From: an uncultured Chloroflexota bacterium
Lineage (GTDB): Bacteria > Chloroflexota > Anaerolineae > Aggregatilineales > Phototrophicaceae
NCBI GenBank assembly: GCA_903864435.1
Contig: CAIPFY010000358.1
Span: 1 to 43,874 of the forward strand
DNA: 43,874 nt
Direction of reading: 5' to 3'
Part shown: positions 35,015 to 42,733 of the stretch, piece after piece
Layout of the letters: each line of letters begins with the position of its first letter
How positions within the stretch are numbered: position 1 is the first letter of the stretch
Program-made: the position numbers and the translations under genes
The notes under the pieces: model-generated
Seen by the model: only the letters and a program-made list of their open reading frames with translations
What the model was told of the DNA's origin: nothing
Database searches by the model: none

Positions 35015-35692
35015 CTAGACCTTTTTGCGGGCGACGATAATCTGCGCCACACTGCGCGGACAGGCTACGTTGTGCATCTCTAGCGCGAATCCTGCTGGCG
35101 CAAAGTAGCGATCTATATCCTGCGATTCGGGCAGGGTAGGTTGGGCGGTGCGGTTCTCGCGCTGCCCGGTGATCCGGTACAGCCATTCAATCCCGCTGCT
35201 GATGACATCGCCCCCGGTTAAGATGCCGTTGGTGACGATCACCAGATGCCCGTCTGGGCGCAGAACACGGTGAATTTCGTGTAATGTTTCGGGGGCGATG
35301 ATGAAATTGGTCGGGAAGGTGCTGACGACTGCCCCGAAAGCGGCATCTGGAAACGGAAGGTGCTGCGCCATGCCGCATGTGAGGCGGACGGGTTGCCCTG
35401 CACGGCGCAGTTTCGCGCTGGCGATTCGCCCCATGTAAGGCGAGAGATCGTAGCCGATGGATTGGAAGCCTGCATCGTGCAAGTCAAGCTGAAGGTTGCC
35501 TGTGCCATGCGCCAGTTCCAGCACCCACCCGCTGACACCTGCTAGATGCGGGAGTGCGGCCTGCTGCCAGCAGCGCCATGCGCCGAGGGAGACGGCGCTG
35601 CTGACGAGATTGTAGGTGAAAGCCATTTCGTTATAGAGAAGGCGGAAGCCGAAACCGACGATCTTCCACCACAAGCGGCGAAGGTTATCCAC
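35015..35692 (-). CDS. Class I SAM-dependent methyltransferase
   Basis: A 225-residue Rossmann methyltransferase. Motif I is VLELAHGTGN (57-66), followed by GYDLSPYMGRIA, HLPFPDAAFGAVVSTFP (motif IV region) and LRPDGHLVIVTNG, the order seen in Methyltransf_11/25 proteins. An N-terminal hydrophobic stretch (about 8-20) may associate with membrane. GTG 35692 follows GAGG by seven bases and overlaps the GDPD gene by eight. The substrate is unknown; neighbours suggest a lipid or small molecule. Confidence 0.85.
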   Translation of the reverse strand: MDNLRRLWWKIVGFGFRLLYNEMAFTYNLVSSAVSLGAWRCWQQAALPHLAGVSGWVLELAHGTGNLQLDLHDAGFQSIGYDLSPYMGRIASAKLRRAGQPVRLTCGMAQHLPFPDAAFGAVVSTFPTNFIIAPETLHEIHRVLRPDGHLVIVTNGILTGGDVISSGIEWLYRITGQRENRTAQPTLPESQDIDRYFAPAGFALEMHNVACPRSVAQIIVARKKV

Positions 35693-36434
35693 GCAGCGCC
35701 TCGACCATCAGGTCGGGCTTATCGGTGATAACGGCATCTACCCCTAGCGCCTTGAGTTCACGGGCGCGTAGGGGATCGTTGACCGTCCATGTATTCACAC
35801 GCCAACCTGCTGCGCGGGCTGCGGTCATATAGGCCGCGTCAATCTGGCTGTAGTGGGGGTGACGAGCTTCGTGTGGCAGCGCGTCCATGATTTCTGGAAG
35901 GAAGGTGTAATCGGGCGCATACAAATAGCCAATCGGCACTTCTGGCGCGATCTGGCGGAAGCGGCGCAGCGCCAGCGGATTGAACGAGGAGACGATCACT
36001 TTGCCAGCCATATTGTGCCGGCGGATGGTGTCGGCGGTGATTTGTTCAACGCCATCGGTGTTTTCGGTTTCGGATTTAATTTCCACGTTGATGATGGAGA
36101 AGCGATGACCGACATGCTCGAAAACTTCATCCAGCGTGGGGATGCGGGTTCCGGCGAAGGTTGGTTTGAATTTGATACCCGCATCAAGAGTCTTGAGTTC
36201 GGCTAGAGTCATCTCCCGAACGAGGCCAATGCCGTTGGTGGTATGGTCAACAGTAAAGTCATGCAAGACGATGAGCGCACCATCTTTGCTCAGGTGAACA
36301 TCGAGTTCGATGCCATCTGCGCCCTGATCGGCGGCGAGTTCAAAGGCGGGCAGGGTATTCATGGGGGCATAGGCGCTGGCGCCACGATGACCCAGAATGC
36401 GTGTTTCGCCCGGATACAGTTGATCTAATGACAT
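35685..36434 (-). CDS. Glycerophosphodiester phosphodiesterase
   Basis: Hydrolyses glycerophosphodiesters to glycerol 3-phosphate and an alcohol. The 249-residue cytoplasmic protein has all GDPD active-site parts: GHRGAS with H16 and R17, GIELDVHLSKDG with E43 and D45, and H58 in VLHD; NVEIKSE follows. No signal peptide is seen. AAAGGAC precedes the ATG. It lies 15 bases after the sugar kinase and overlaps the methyltransferase gene by eight bases, so all are probably co-transcribed. UgpQ is the closest known role. Confidence 0.93.
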   Translation of the reverse strand: MSLDQLYPGETRILGHRGASAYAPMNTLPAFELAADQGADGIELDVHLSKDGALIVLHDFTVDHTTNGIGLVREMTLAELKTLDAGIKFKPTFAGTRIPTLDEVFEHVGHRFSIINVEIKSETENTDGVEQITADTIRRHNMAGKVIVSSFNPLALRRFRQIAPEVPIGYLYAPDYTFLPEIMDALPHEARHPHYSQIDAAYMTAARAAGWRVNTWTVNDPLRARELKALGVDAVITDKPDLMVEALRG

Positions 36435-36449
36435 GGTTCGTCCTTTGGG

Positions 36450-37445
36450 TTACGGTGTTTTTGAGGGAGGGCTGGTTCGCTCTAGCGCCTGTTTAGCCGA
36501 TGCGATCAGTCTTTCGCGCAGGCTGGCATAGGGTGTGTTGACCTGTTCCATCGCCAGCAACACGGCACCCACGACTGGTGGGGCGTTTAAGGGCACCAGC
36601 CGCGCACCGGGGGCGACCTTCTGGATGCACTCGCGCATGGTGTCGGCGATTAACGGGCTGCCTTTGTAGAGACTGCCTGTGAGAACCACCTCAAACGTTT
36701 GATTTTCCAGTGCTAACTGATGGATTACCCCGATTGCCATACCTGCTAGTTCGCATCCCATCCAGCAAATGGCTTCAATCGCGCAGGTATCACCTTCGGC
36801 AGCGGCTTCAAAAACCACATGCGCGGCATGTGCGTTTATGCGGTAACGATCTCTCGCCAGACCTTCAAGCAAATCCACGACATTTTGTGCGTTCAGATAG
36901 TGCAGGAATTTCTCGGTGAGGAGCGTTTGCGGCCCGCGTTTGCACCATGCTTTCGAGACTGCTTCCAGCCCGCGTTGAGCGAGGTCTAGGCCACCGCCGT
37001 GTTCGCCCGACCAGACGCCCGTTCCTGCTACCCGGCCTTCCCGCCCCTGCGAATCGCGTCCACGACAGTTGTTGCCGGTGCCAGCGACGACGCTCACGCC
37101 CCATCCTGTGCTGGAGCCAGCGATTAGACCGATTACGGCATCGTTGACGAAGGCGAACGGGGTGATGTTCAAACTGGCGACGACTTCGTGGTGCGGGGCA
37201 TAGTCCTGCGGCCAATCGAAGCCGGCGATGCCCAGACCGAGCGCCCGAATCTGCTGAGCCTGCAAACCGGCACTTTGAAGCGCAGCGGATGTGATGTCGT
37301 GCAGAACGGCGCGTAACCCCTCGTAGCCGATTACTTCCTGATTGCCCGTGCCAGCAGCGCCGATTCCAACGGCGTTGCCTTGCTCATCGGCGATGAGGGC
37401 GTGGCTTTTCGTTCCGCCAATGTCGATTCCTAAGAAGTAGTTCAT
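36450..37445 (-). CDS. BadF/BadG-family sugar kinase (N-acetylglucosamine kinase-like)
   Basis: ASKHA-fold ATPase of 331 residues: phosphate-1 motif GIDIGGTKSHALIAD (6-20), GIAGFDWPQ, VNDAVIGLIAG and AGTGNNCRGRDSQGREGRVAG. This pattern is that of the BadF/N-acetylglucosamine-kinase group, which phosphorylate amino sugars. Its ATG overlaps the ChbG-like stop by four bases (ATGA), which ties it to chitobiose-type sugars. GlcNAc, glucosamine or a disaccharide are possible substrates. Confidence 0.82.
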   Translation of the reverse strand: MNYFLGIDIGGTKSHALIADEQGNAVGIGAAGTGNQEVIGYEGLRAVLHDITSAALQSAGLQAQQIRALGLGIAGFDWPQDYAPHHEVVASLNITPFAFVNDAVIGLIAGSSTGWGVSVVAGTGNNCRGRDSQGREGRVAGTGVWSGEHGGGLDLAQRGLEAVSKAWCKRGPQTLLTEKFLHYLNAQNVVDLLEGLARDRYRINAHAAHVVFEAAAEGDTCAIEAICWMGCELAGMAIGVIHQLALENQTFEVVLTGSLYKGSPLIADTMRECIQKVAPGARLVPLNAPPVVGAVLLAMEQVNTPYASLRERLIASAKQALERTSPPSKTP

Positions 37446-38347
37446 GACATACTCTGGCGCATGAGATCGCGCAGTACTGTATTGCTGATGAGTTGAATGC
37501 CGGTGTTGTGGATGTGGTCACGCAGTTCCGGGCTGAGGAAGGCGTGATAGTCGGCGACGCGGCTGGGCCAGTCGGGGCACATGGTGCGAAGTTCGGGCGT
37601 ATCGTGAGCAGGATGCAGGAAGAAATGGGTGATGGTTCCCGGTTGGCGGGCATCCAGCTCGGCTTTGGCCTGTGCGACTCGTTCTTCAGGGGTGTCCAGT
37701 GGCAGCCCCATGACATCATCCAGCAAGGGGACGCCCATTTCTTCCAGTCGTTCGACGGTTTCGCTGATGTGACGGCCTTCGTTTGGAAAGTGTTCCCATT
37801 CGGTGAAGCCGAAACGCTGCGCCCGCAGGAGAATCGAGGGCGGGAGGCGGTATTCCAGCGCCAGTTCGATGTAACTTTCGGCGAACAAGGGGTGCCCGAT
37901 GGCTCCCATATGGCTGTCTATGTGGGTCACATCCACACCGGCGGCGAGTGCCCGCTCGATTTGCGCCCGCATCTCGGCTTTTCCGGCTTCTGGCGTGGCT
38001 GCGGCGTACAGGCCGTTGTGTCGGCGGTGAAAATAGCCTTCGTCGTCAATCAGGCCGGTTGTGCGGTCTTGGGTGGAAATGGGCGCCCAGCGGCAGGTAG
38101 ACCATTCGCTGTTTAGCGTGAGGTGGACGCCCATATCCACAGAGGGATGTTCGCGGCAGTAGGTGGCTGTCTGCGGGAACCATGCGCAGGGCACCATGAC
38201 GGCTGTCGAGGTCACGAGGCCAAAGTCCAGCAGGTCAATGACGGCAGGCAAGACACACTGGGCGCTGCCAGCGTCATCAATGTGCAGGATAACGGCACGG
38301 TCATGGTCATCCAGCCCTAGACGACGCAGCACAGGATTTGGTTTCAT
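37442..38347 (-). CDS. ChbG/YdjC-family carbohydrate deacetylase
   Basis: Mg2+-dependent deacetylase family that removes one acetyl group from chitobiose-type oligosaccharides. The 301-residue protein has LHIDDAG (D24, D25), GVHLTLNSEW with H75, and THIDSHMG with H142/H146, the metal and catalytic positions. GGGGGAG precedes the ATG. It lies between a GH4 enzyme and an amino-sugar kinase; E. coli also places ChbG next to the GH4 enzyme ChbF. HpnK-type hopanoid deacetylation is the alternative and has no support nearby. Confidence 0.88.
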   Translation of the reverse strand: MKPNPVLRRLGLDDHDRAVILHIDDAGSAQCVLPAVIDLLDFGLVTSTAVMVPCAWFPQTATYCREHPSVDMGVHLTLNSEWSTCRWAPISTQDRTTGLIDDEGYFHRRHNGLYAAATPEAGKAEMRAQIERALAAGVDVTHIDSHMGAIGHPLFAESYIELALEYRLPPSILLRAQRFGFTEWEHFPNEGRHISETVERLEEMGVPLLDDVMGLPLDTPEERVAQAKAELDARQPGTITHFFLHPAHDTPELRTMCPDWPSRVADYHAFLSPELRDHIHNTGIQLISNTVLRDLMRQSMS

Positions 38348-38418
38348 TGCATTGTTCTCCCCCGTTAGATGCGCAGCGTAAAACGCTCAACGCGAATTTG
38401 AAAATAAGAAGCGGTAGG

Positions 38419-39699
38419 CTATTCCATGAATTGCGGTAGATAGGCTTTGTTGGTATGCAGCAAATCCTCCAGCACAGCCTGTACTTTGTCAGCCGATGGG
38501 CCGAGCGGGTGCGCCAGCAGTGCTTGATAAGCGGCGTTGCGATCTCCGTATACGGCGGCTTGTACGGTGAGCAGTTCGTAGGATTTGATTTGCGCGATTA
38601 GCCCGAAACAGGCGGGCGGCAGTGGTGGCGCGGGCAGGGGGTGGATGCCGCTGGCGTCCACGCGGCAGGGCATTTCCAGCACCCAATCGGCAGGCCAGCC
38701 TGCGACCGCGCCGCGATGGGGCACGTTGACTTCATGCGTTTCGCCCATGTCGTTGTAGTGCGCGTTTAGAATCTGGGTGGCGACAGTGGAGTAGTAAGCC
38801 CCGCCGCGCTGCATCAGCCCTTCGGGCGGGGTGGTGCGATCCGGTTCGGCGTACTGTTTGAACAGCCCTTCCTCGATTCGCATCACATCTTCGGCGCGTG
38901 ACGGCGGCCATGACTTTTGCGACTCGAACTTGCGGGCGGTGTAGTAGAAATACTGCAAATAGTAGTTGGGGATCATGCGCAGCGATTCCAGCAGCGGCAC
39001 GTCCCAGTCGGGGTGGTCGGACTGCTGCATTTCCTCGATCACGCTTTCCAGCACACGCGGCCACACATCTTCGCCATCTACAGTTAGGCCACGATGCCAT
39101 GTCAGGTGGTTTAAGCCCAGTGTGTCCAGCCGTACCCGCGATACATCCACATCAATACCCAGACGGCGGAGCATGTTCATTTTGGTGCCGATAGGGACGT
39201 TACACACGCCAACCGAGGGCACATCGGGCGCATGACGCGCTAAGGCTTCGGTGACGAGTCCGGCGGGGTTGGTGAAATTCACCAGCAGCGCACCGGGGGC
39301 AAGTTCACGCATGTCGGCGGCGAGTCTGAGGATGACGGGGATGGTGCGAAGGGCTTTTGCCATGCCGCCAACGCCGGTTGTTTCCTGTCCGATCAACCCG
39401 TGACGCAGGCCGAGGTATTCATCCTCGCGCCGCGCTGCCATCCAGCCCACGCGAAGCTGGGTGGTGACGTAGGATGCGCCGCGCACGGCTTCGCGCTGGT
39501 CGGTGGTCAGATGCACACGGAAAGGTGCGCCAGCGGCTTCGACCATGCGTTGCGCGAATTTGCCAACGATTTCAAGACGTTCCGGCAGCACATCCATCAG
39601 CCACAGGTCAGTGACCGGGAAGGAGTCGGTACGTGCCAGAAAGCCGTTAATAAGTTCCGGGGTGTAGGAAGAACCGCCCCCGATGACTGCTACTTTCAT
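38419..39699 (-). CDS. GH4 family 6-phospho-beta-glucosidase-like enzyme
   Basis: NAD+- and Mn2+-dependent glycosidase with an oxidation/elimination mechanism. The 426-residue protein has the Rossmann motif VIGGGSSYTPELI (5-17), NFTNPAG (141-147), the Mn ligand C166 in VGVCNVP and NHLTW (197-201, ligand H198). This set fits ChbF/BglA-type phospho-beta-glucosidases. ATG 39699 has GAGG nine bases upstream; a TTG five codons earlier is less likely. It leads the chbG-like and kinase genes (71-base gap) behind a good promoter. Confidence 0.9.
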   Translation of the reverse strand: MKVAVIGGGSSYTPELINGFLARTDSFPVTDLWLMDVLPERLEIVGKFAQRMVEAAGAPFRVHLTTDQREAVRGASYVTTQLRVGWMAARREDEYLGLRHGLIGQETTGVGGMAKALRTIPVILRLAADMRELAPGALLVNFTNPAGLVTEALARHAPDVPSVGVCNVPIGTKMNMLRRLGIDVDVSRVRLDTLGLNHLTWHRGLTVDGEDVWPRVLESVIEEMQQSDHPDWDVPLLESLRMIPNYYLQYFYYTARKFESQKSWPPSRAEDVMRIEEGLFKQYAEPDRTTPPEGLMQRGGAYYSTVATQILNAHYNDMGETHEVNVPHRGAVAGWPADWVLEMPCRVDASGIHPLPAPPLPPACFGLIAQIKSYELLTVQAAVYGDRNAAYQALLAHPLGPSADKVQAVLEDLLHTNKAYLPQFME

Positions 39700-39771
39700 G
39701 CCGCGTAACCTCAATTCGTCTAAGACGCCCCGCCCGATGTGCGAGGGAACCTGTTTTGATACCTATTGTAG

Positions 39772-39800
39772 ATTATCGCCAAGTCTGTTTGTGCTGCCAA
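39772..39800 (-). promoter_or_regulatory. Promoter of the GH4-chbG-kinase operon
   Basis: On the minus strand TTGGCA (39795-39800), 17 bases, GATAAT (39772-39777); five of six matches in each box. Transcription would start near 39765. Confidence 0.72.
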
Positions 39801-39813
39801 TATCTGTTGATGA

Positions 39814-39854
39814 CCCCGATTCGCACAATCGGATGCTGGTTGCGCGAATCGGGG
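39814..39854. other. Perfect 11-base inverted repeat between GH51 and GH4 genes
   Basis: CCCCGATTCGC (39814-39824) and GCGAATCGGGG (39844-39854), 19 bases apart. It follows the GH51 stop and lies just upstream of the GH4 -35 box. It has no T tail, so it may be a regulator site for the sugar operon or a hairpin ending the GH51 mRNA. Confidence 0.55.
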
Positions 39855-39874
39855 GCAGTGGGCGAACCTGTGAT

Positions 39875-41371
39875 TTATGCGAACTGAATGGTTGCCATCG
39901 AATGCGGGGGCAGTTCCACCCGCCACAATTCGCTGCCATCTGCGCCTACGTTGAAGGGCGTCAGTTTTACACTGTCGGGATGATGGGCGCTGTTGATGGC
40001 GCGGGGCGAATCGCCTATGAGCAGGTTAGCGCTGACAACCTGACGGGAACCCGGCACATGCAGCGTTATGCTGGCTGGTTGGTCATAATGACGATTGATG
40101 AGCGTAACGACTAGACCGTTATGTGAGGCGGAAGCCGTTCCCGTGACGGCGCTGATCGGTTTTTCGCCGCCGGGCAGCGATACGCTGTCGGTCACTTCAA
40201 CAGGCAGGGCGGACGCACCGAGGTGGGGCGTGTGCAGTTGCAGCGCGTAGTAGGTCGGCGTGACCCACATGGCCGCGCCATCGGTCATGACGGGGGCGTG
40301 CAGCACGTTGACGATCTGGGCGAGGTTGGCAAGCGTAAGCACATTACACTGGTGATGGAAGCCTTCCAGCGCGATAGCGGCGGCCAGCGCATCGCGGAGG
40401 GTTCCGGCCTGTTCGTAGGTGATGGGTTCGCGGTGGAGGTCGTTGTTCGGCCCCCAGGGACGCCCTTCGGGATGCCATACGCCCCATTCGTCCAGCGCGA
40501 TGCCGACGCGGTGGGTGCTATTTCCCAGCGAGTCGCGGATGTAGCCTGCGGTTCGCTGAACGAAATCTTCGGTGGCATGAGCTTCGGCCAGCAGCGTGTA
40601 ATACTGAGCTTCGGTGAAATCCCGTTCAGGGCCACCTTCGATCCAGTAACGATGAATTGAGAAGTGATCCACCATCCCTAGATACCGCTGATTCGTCTGT
40701 AAGAACTGCTGATTCCATGCGTCATCATGCCCGCAGGCGACCATCTGGATTGTCGTATCCACATGGCGCAGCATGGTGGCATAGCGGCGGTACTCACGGG
40801 CATAGCTTTCGGCATCATAACTGCCGCCGCAGCCCCAGTTTTCGTTCCCTACACCCCATAAGGTGACGCCGAAGGGCTGTTTGGAACCATTCGCGGCGCG
40901 TTCGGCGGCCAGCGTGGTGTTCAGTGAGGCGTTGCAGTATTCCACCCAGTCGCATAATTCCTGTGGCGAACCGCTGCCCATGTTGCCTGCCAGATAGGGT
41001 TCTGCGCCGAGCAAACGGCATAGGGCGATAAATTCATGTGTGCCGAGCGCGTTGTCATCTTCGACGGTTAGGCCACAGGACAGACCTAAGCGGCGCACCC
41101 GTTGGGACGGTTCCCCGATGCCATCCCGCCAGTGGTAGTGATCGGCATAGCAGCCGCCCGGCCAGCGCAGCAGGGGTACGGGCATGGCTTTCAGCGCGTC
41201 CACAACGTCTTTACGGAAACCACCATAGGTGGGGATTGTGGTTTGCTGAGTCCCGACCCACAGCCCATCATAGCAGCAGCGACCGAGATGTTCGGCAAAA
41301 TGACCATAGAGGCGCGGTGAAATTGTTCCTATCGGACTGCCCGTTTGGACGACTAGACGGGTTTCGATCAT
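39875..41371 (-). CDS. GH51 alpha-L-arabinofuranosidase, intracellular
   Basis: Removes terminal arabinofuranose from arabinan or arabinoxylan oligosaccharides. The 498-residue protein shows SPRLYGHFAEHLGRCCYDGLW at about 18-38 (shown from S18), RWPGGCYADHYHWRDGIG, acid/base E177 in GNENWG, and nucleophile E295 in ALDEWGVW, all GH51 hallmarks. No signal peptide. ATG 41371 follows GGAGAAAG; the open frame upstream is not needed. A TATAAT on the minus strand at 41420-41425, about 49 bases before the ATG, is a likely -10 with a weak -35. Confidence 0.94.
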   Translation of the reverse strand: MIETRLVVQTGSPIGTISPRLYGHFAEHLGRCCYDGLWVGTQQTTIPTYGGFRKDVVDALKAMPVPLLRWPGGCYADHYHWRDGIGEPSQRVRRLGLSCGLTVEDDNALGTHEFIALCRLLGAEPYLAGNMGSGSPQELCDWVEYCNASLNTTLAAERAANGSKQPFGVTLWGVGNENWGCGGSYDAESYAREYRRYATMLRHVDTTIQMVACGHDDAWNQQFLQTNQRYLGMVDHFSIHRYWIEGGPERDFTEAQYYTLLAEAHATEDFVQRTAGYIRDSLGNSTHRVGIALDEWGVWHPEGRPWGPNNDLHREPITYEQAGTLRDALAAAIALEGFHHQCNVLTLANLAQIVNVLHAPVMTDGAAMWVTPTYYALQLHTPHLGASALPVEVTDSVSLPGGEKPISAVTGTASASHNGLVVTLINRHYDQPASITLHVPGSRQVVSANLLIGDSPRAINSAHHPDSVKLTPFNVGADGSELWRVELPPHSMATIQFA

Positions 41372-41573
41372 GGGACTTTCTCCAGTGAAGATCAGGAGGA
41401 TAGATGATGCTGCGAATGGATTATAACCATGCGCCGCGAGTTTCTGATAACTATGGGTCATTCCATTTTTGTGCGGGCAATGGTTCATGGTGTGGTAAAC
41501 GATGGACAGACGGTACTATCATGGGAGCTATCCCAACAGCACTTCGCATTCTATTGATAAGGATGATCTATTC

Positions 41574-42719
41574 ATGCCCGCGATGGTTCGTACTGACGCC
41601 TCTAATCCGTTCGCGCACCATACGATGCAGGTGCGCGTGCCTGCGACTGCACGAGAAGTTCTGGTATTGAACCCGGATTATTCGCCTGCTGTGCATATCG
41701 CGCTGGAAGCACTGGCGGCGGCTATCGAAACCGATCAGGTTATGCCGCCACTGGAGGCGACCGCGCCCGATTATGAACTGTGGCGCGAAGCCTGTGCAGC
41801 CCATACCGGACAAACATGGTTGCAAACCGACTGGTTCTATTCGGAAGTCTATTTTTACCGGCTACTGGTGAGCGCGACTCGCTGGTGGGAAACCGGACGC
41901 GATCTGTTTGCGCCGCAGAAAACCGCCGAGTTGAGCAGTCTGGCGCTGTGGCAGCGGTTGGAGGAAGCGTTGGAGCTTCGCGCCAAGCTGCGGGAAGAAC
42001 GCTTGCAGGCGCTTATTCATCTCGACCTGTGGGGCAACCGGATTGATTTGAGTTTCGCGGCTTCGCTGGCGCGGGGAACGGATGGGAGCCACCACGATTT
42101 GCTGGTGGATGACAGCGCGGCAGTCGTGACGCATTTAATGGCACATCCGGGCGGGGAAGTGCATATTGTGGCGGACAATACCGGTACAGAACTGGCGCTT
42201 GATCTGGCCTTGTGCGATGCGCTGCTGGATGAAGCGGGGACGCAAGTGATTTTTCATGTGAAGGTGCATCCGATGTTCGTGAGTGATGCGCTGCCTTCGG
42301 ACTGGTTCACGCTGGTGCGGCAGATGACGGCGCGGGGCGGAGAGACGGCGGCGCTGGCCTCGCGGTTGCTGGCGGCTTTCGATGCGGGGCGGGTGCGGGT
42401 GATCCCGAACGGGTTCTGGAATAGTAGCTACCCGCTGTCTGGCCTGACGCCGGTCATGCGAGATGTGTTTTCGCGGGCGGCGCTGGTCGTTCTGAAGGGT
42501 GATTTGAACTATCGGCGCATGGTGGGTGATGTTTTGTGGCCTGTGACGACTCCGTTCCGGGATGTGGTGAGGTTTATGCCTGCGCCGCTGCTGGCGATGC
42601 GGACGCTGAAAAGCGAATTGCTGGTGGGGCTGGCGGCGGGACAGGCCGAGGCGCTGGCTGCCGAAGATGCTAAGTGGCAGACGAACGGCAAGCGGGGCGT
42701 GATCCAGTTTCGGGCGTGA
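41574..42719 (+). CDS. ARMT1/DUF89-family metal-dependent phosphatase-like protein
   Basis: A 381-residue protein of the DUF89 damage-control phosphatase family. Its three signature blocks are complete: ADNTGTELALDLAL with D201, N202 and E206; HVKVHPMFVSD at 228-238; and LKGDLNYRRMVGD with K308, D310 and N312. These hold the metal and phosphate in characterised members. Such enzymes remove phosphate from damaged or excess sugar phosphates. ATG 41574 follows AAGGATGA. It converges with the crtI-like gene, 14 bases apart. Methyltransferase activity once claimed for ARMT1 is not supported by any motif here. Confidence 0.88.
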   Translation: MPAMVRTDASNPFAHHTMQVRVPATAREVLVLNPDYSPAVHIALEALAAAIETDQVMPPLEATAPDYELWREACAAHTGQTWLQTDWFYSEVYFYRLLVSATRWWETGRDLFAPQKTAELSSLALWQRLEEALELRAKLREERLQALIHLDLWGNRIDLSFAASLARGTDGSHHDLLVDDSAAVVTHLMAHPGGEVHIVADNTGTELALDLALCDALLDEAGTQVIFHVKVHPMFVSDALPSDWFTLVRQMTARGGETAALASRLLAAFDAGRVRVIPNGFWNSSYPLSGLTPVMRDVFSRAALVVLKGDLNYRRMVGDVLWPVTTPFRDVVRFMPAPLLAMRTLKSELLVGLAAGQAEALAAEDAKWQTNGKRGVIQFRA

Positions 42720-42733
42720 AGTGGAATGACGGG

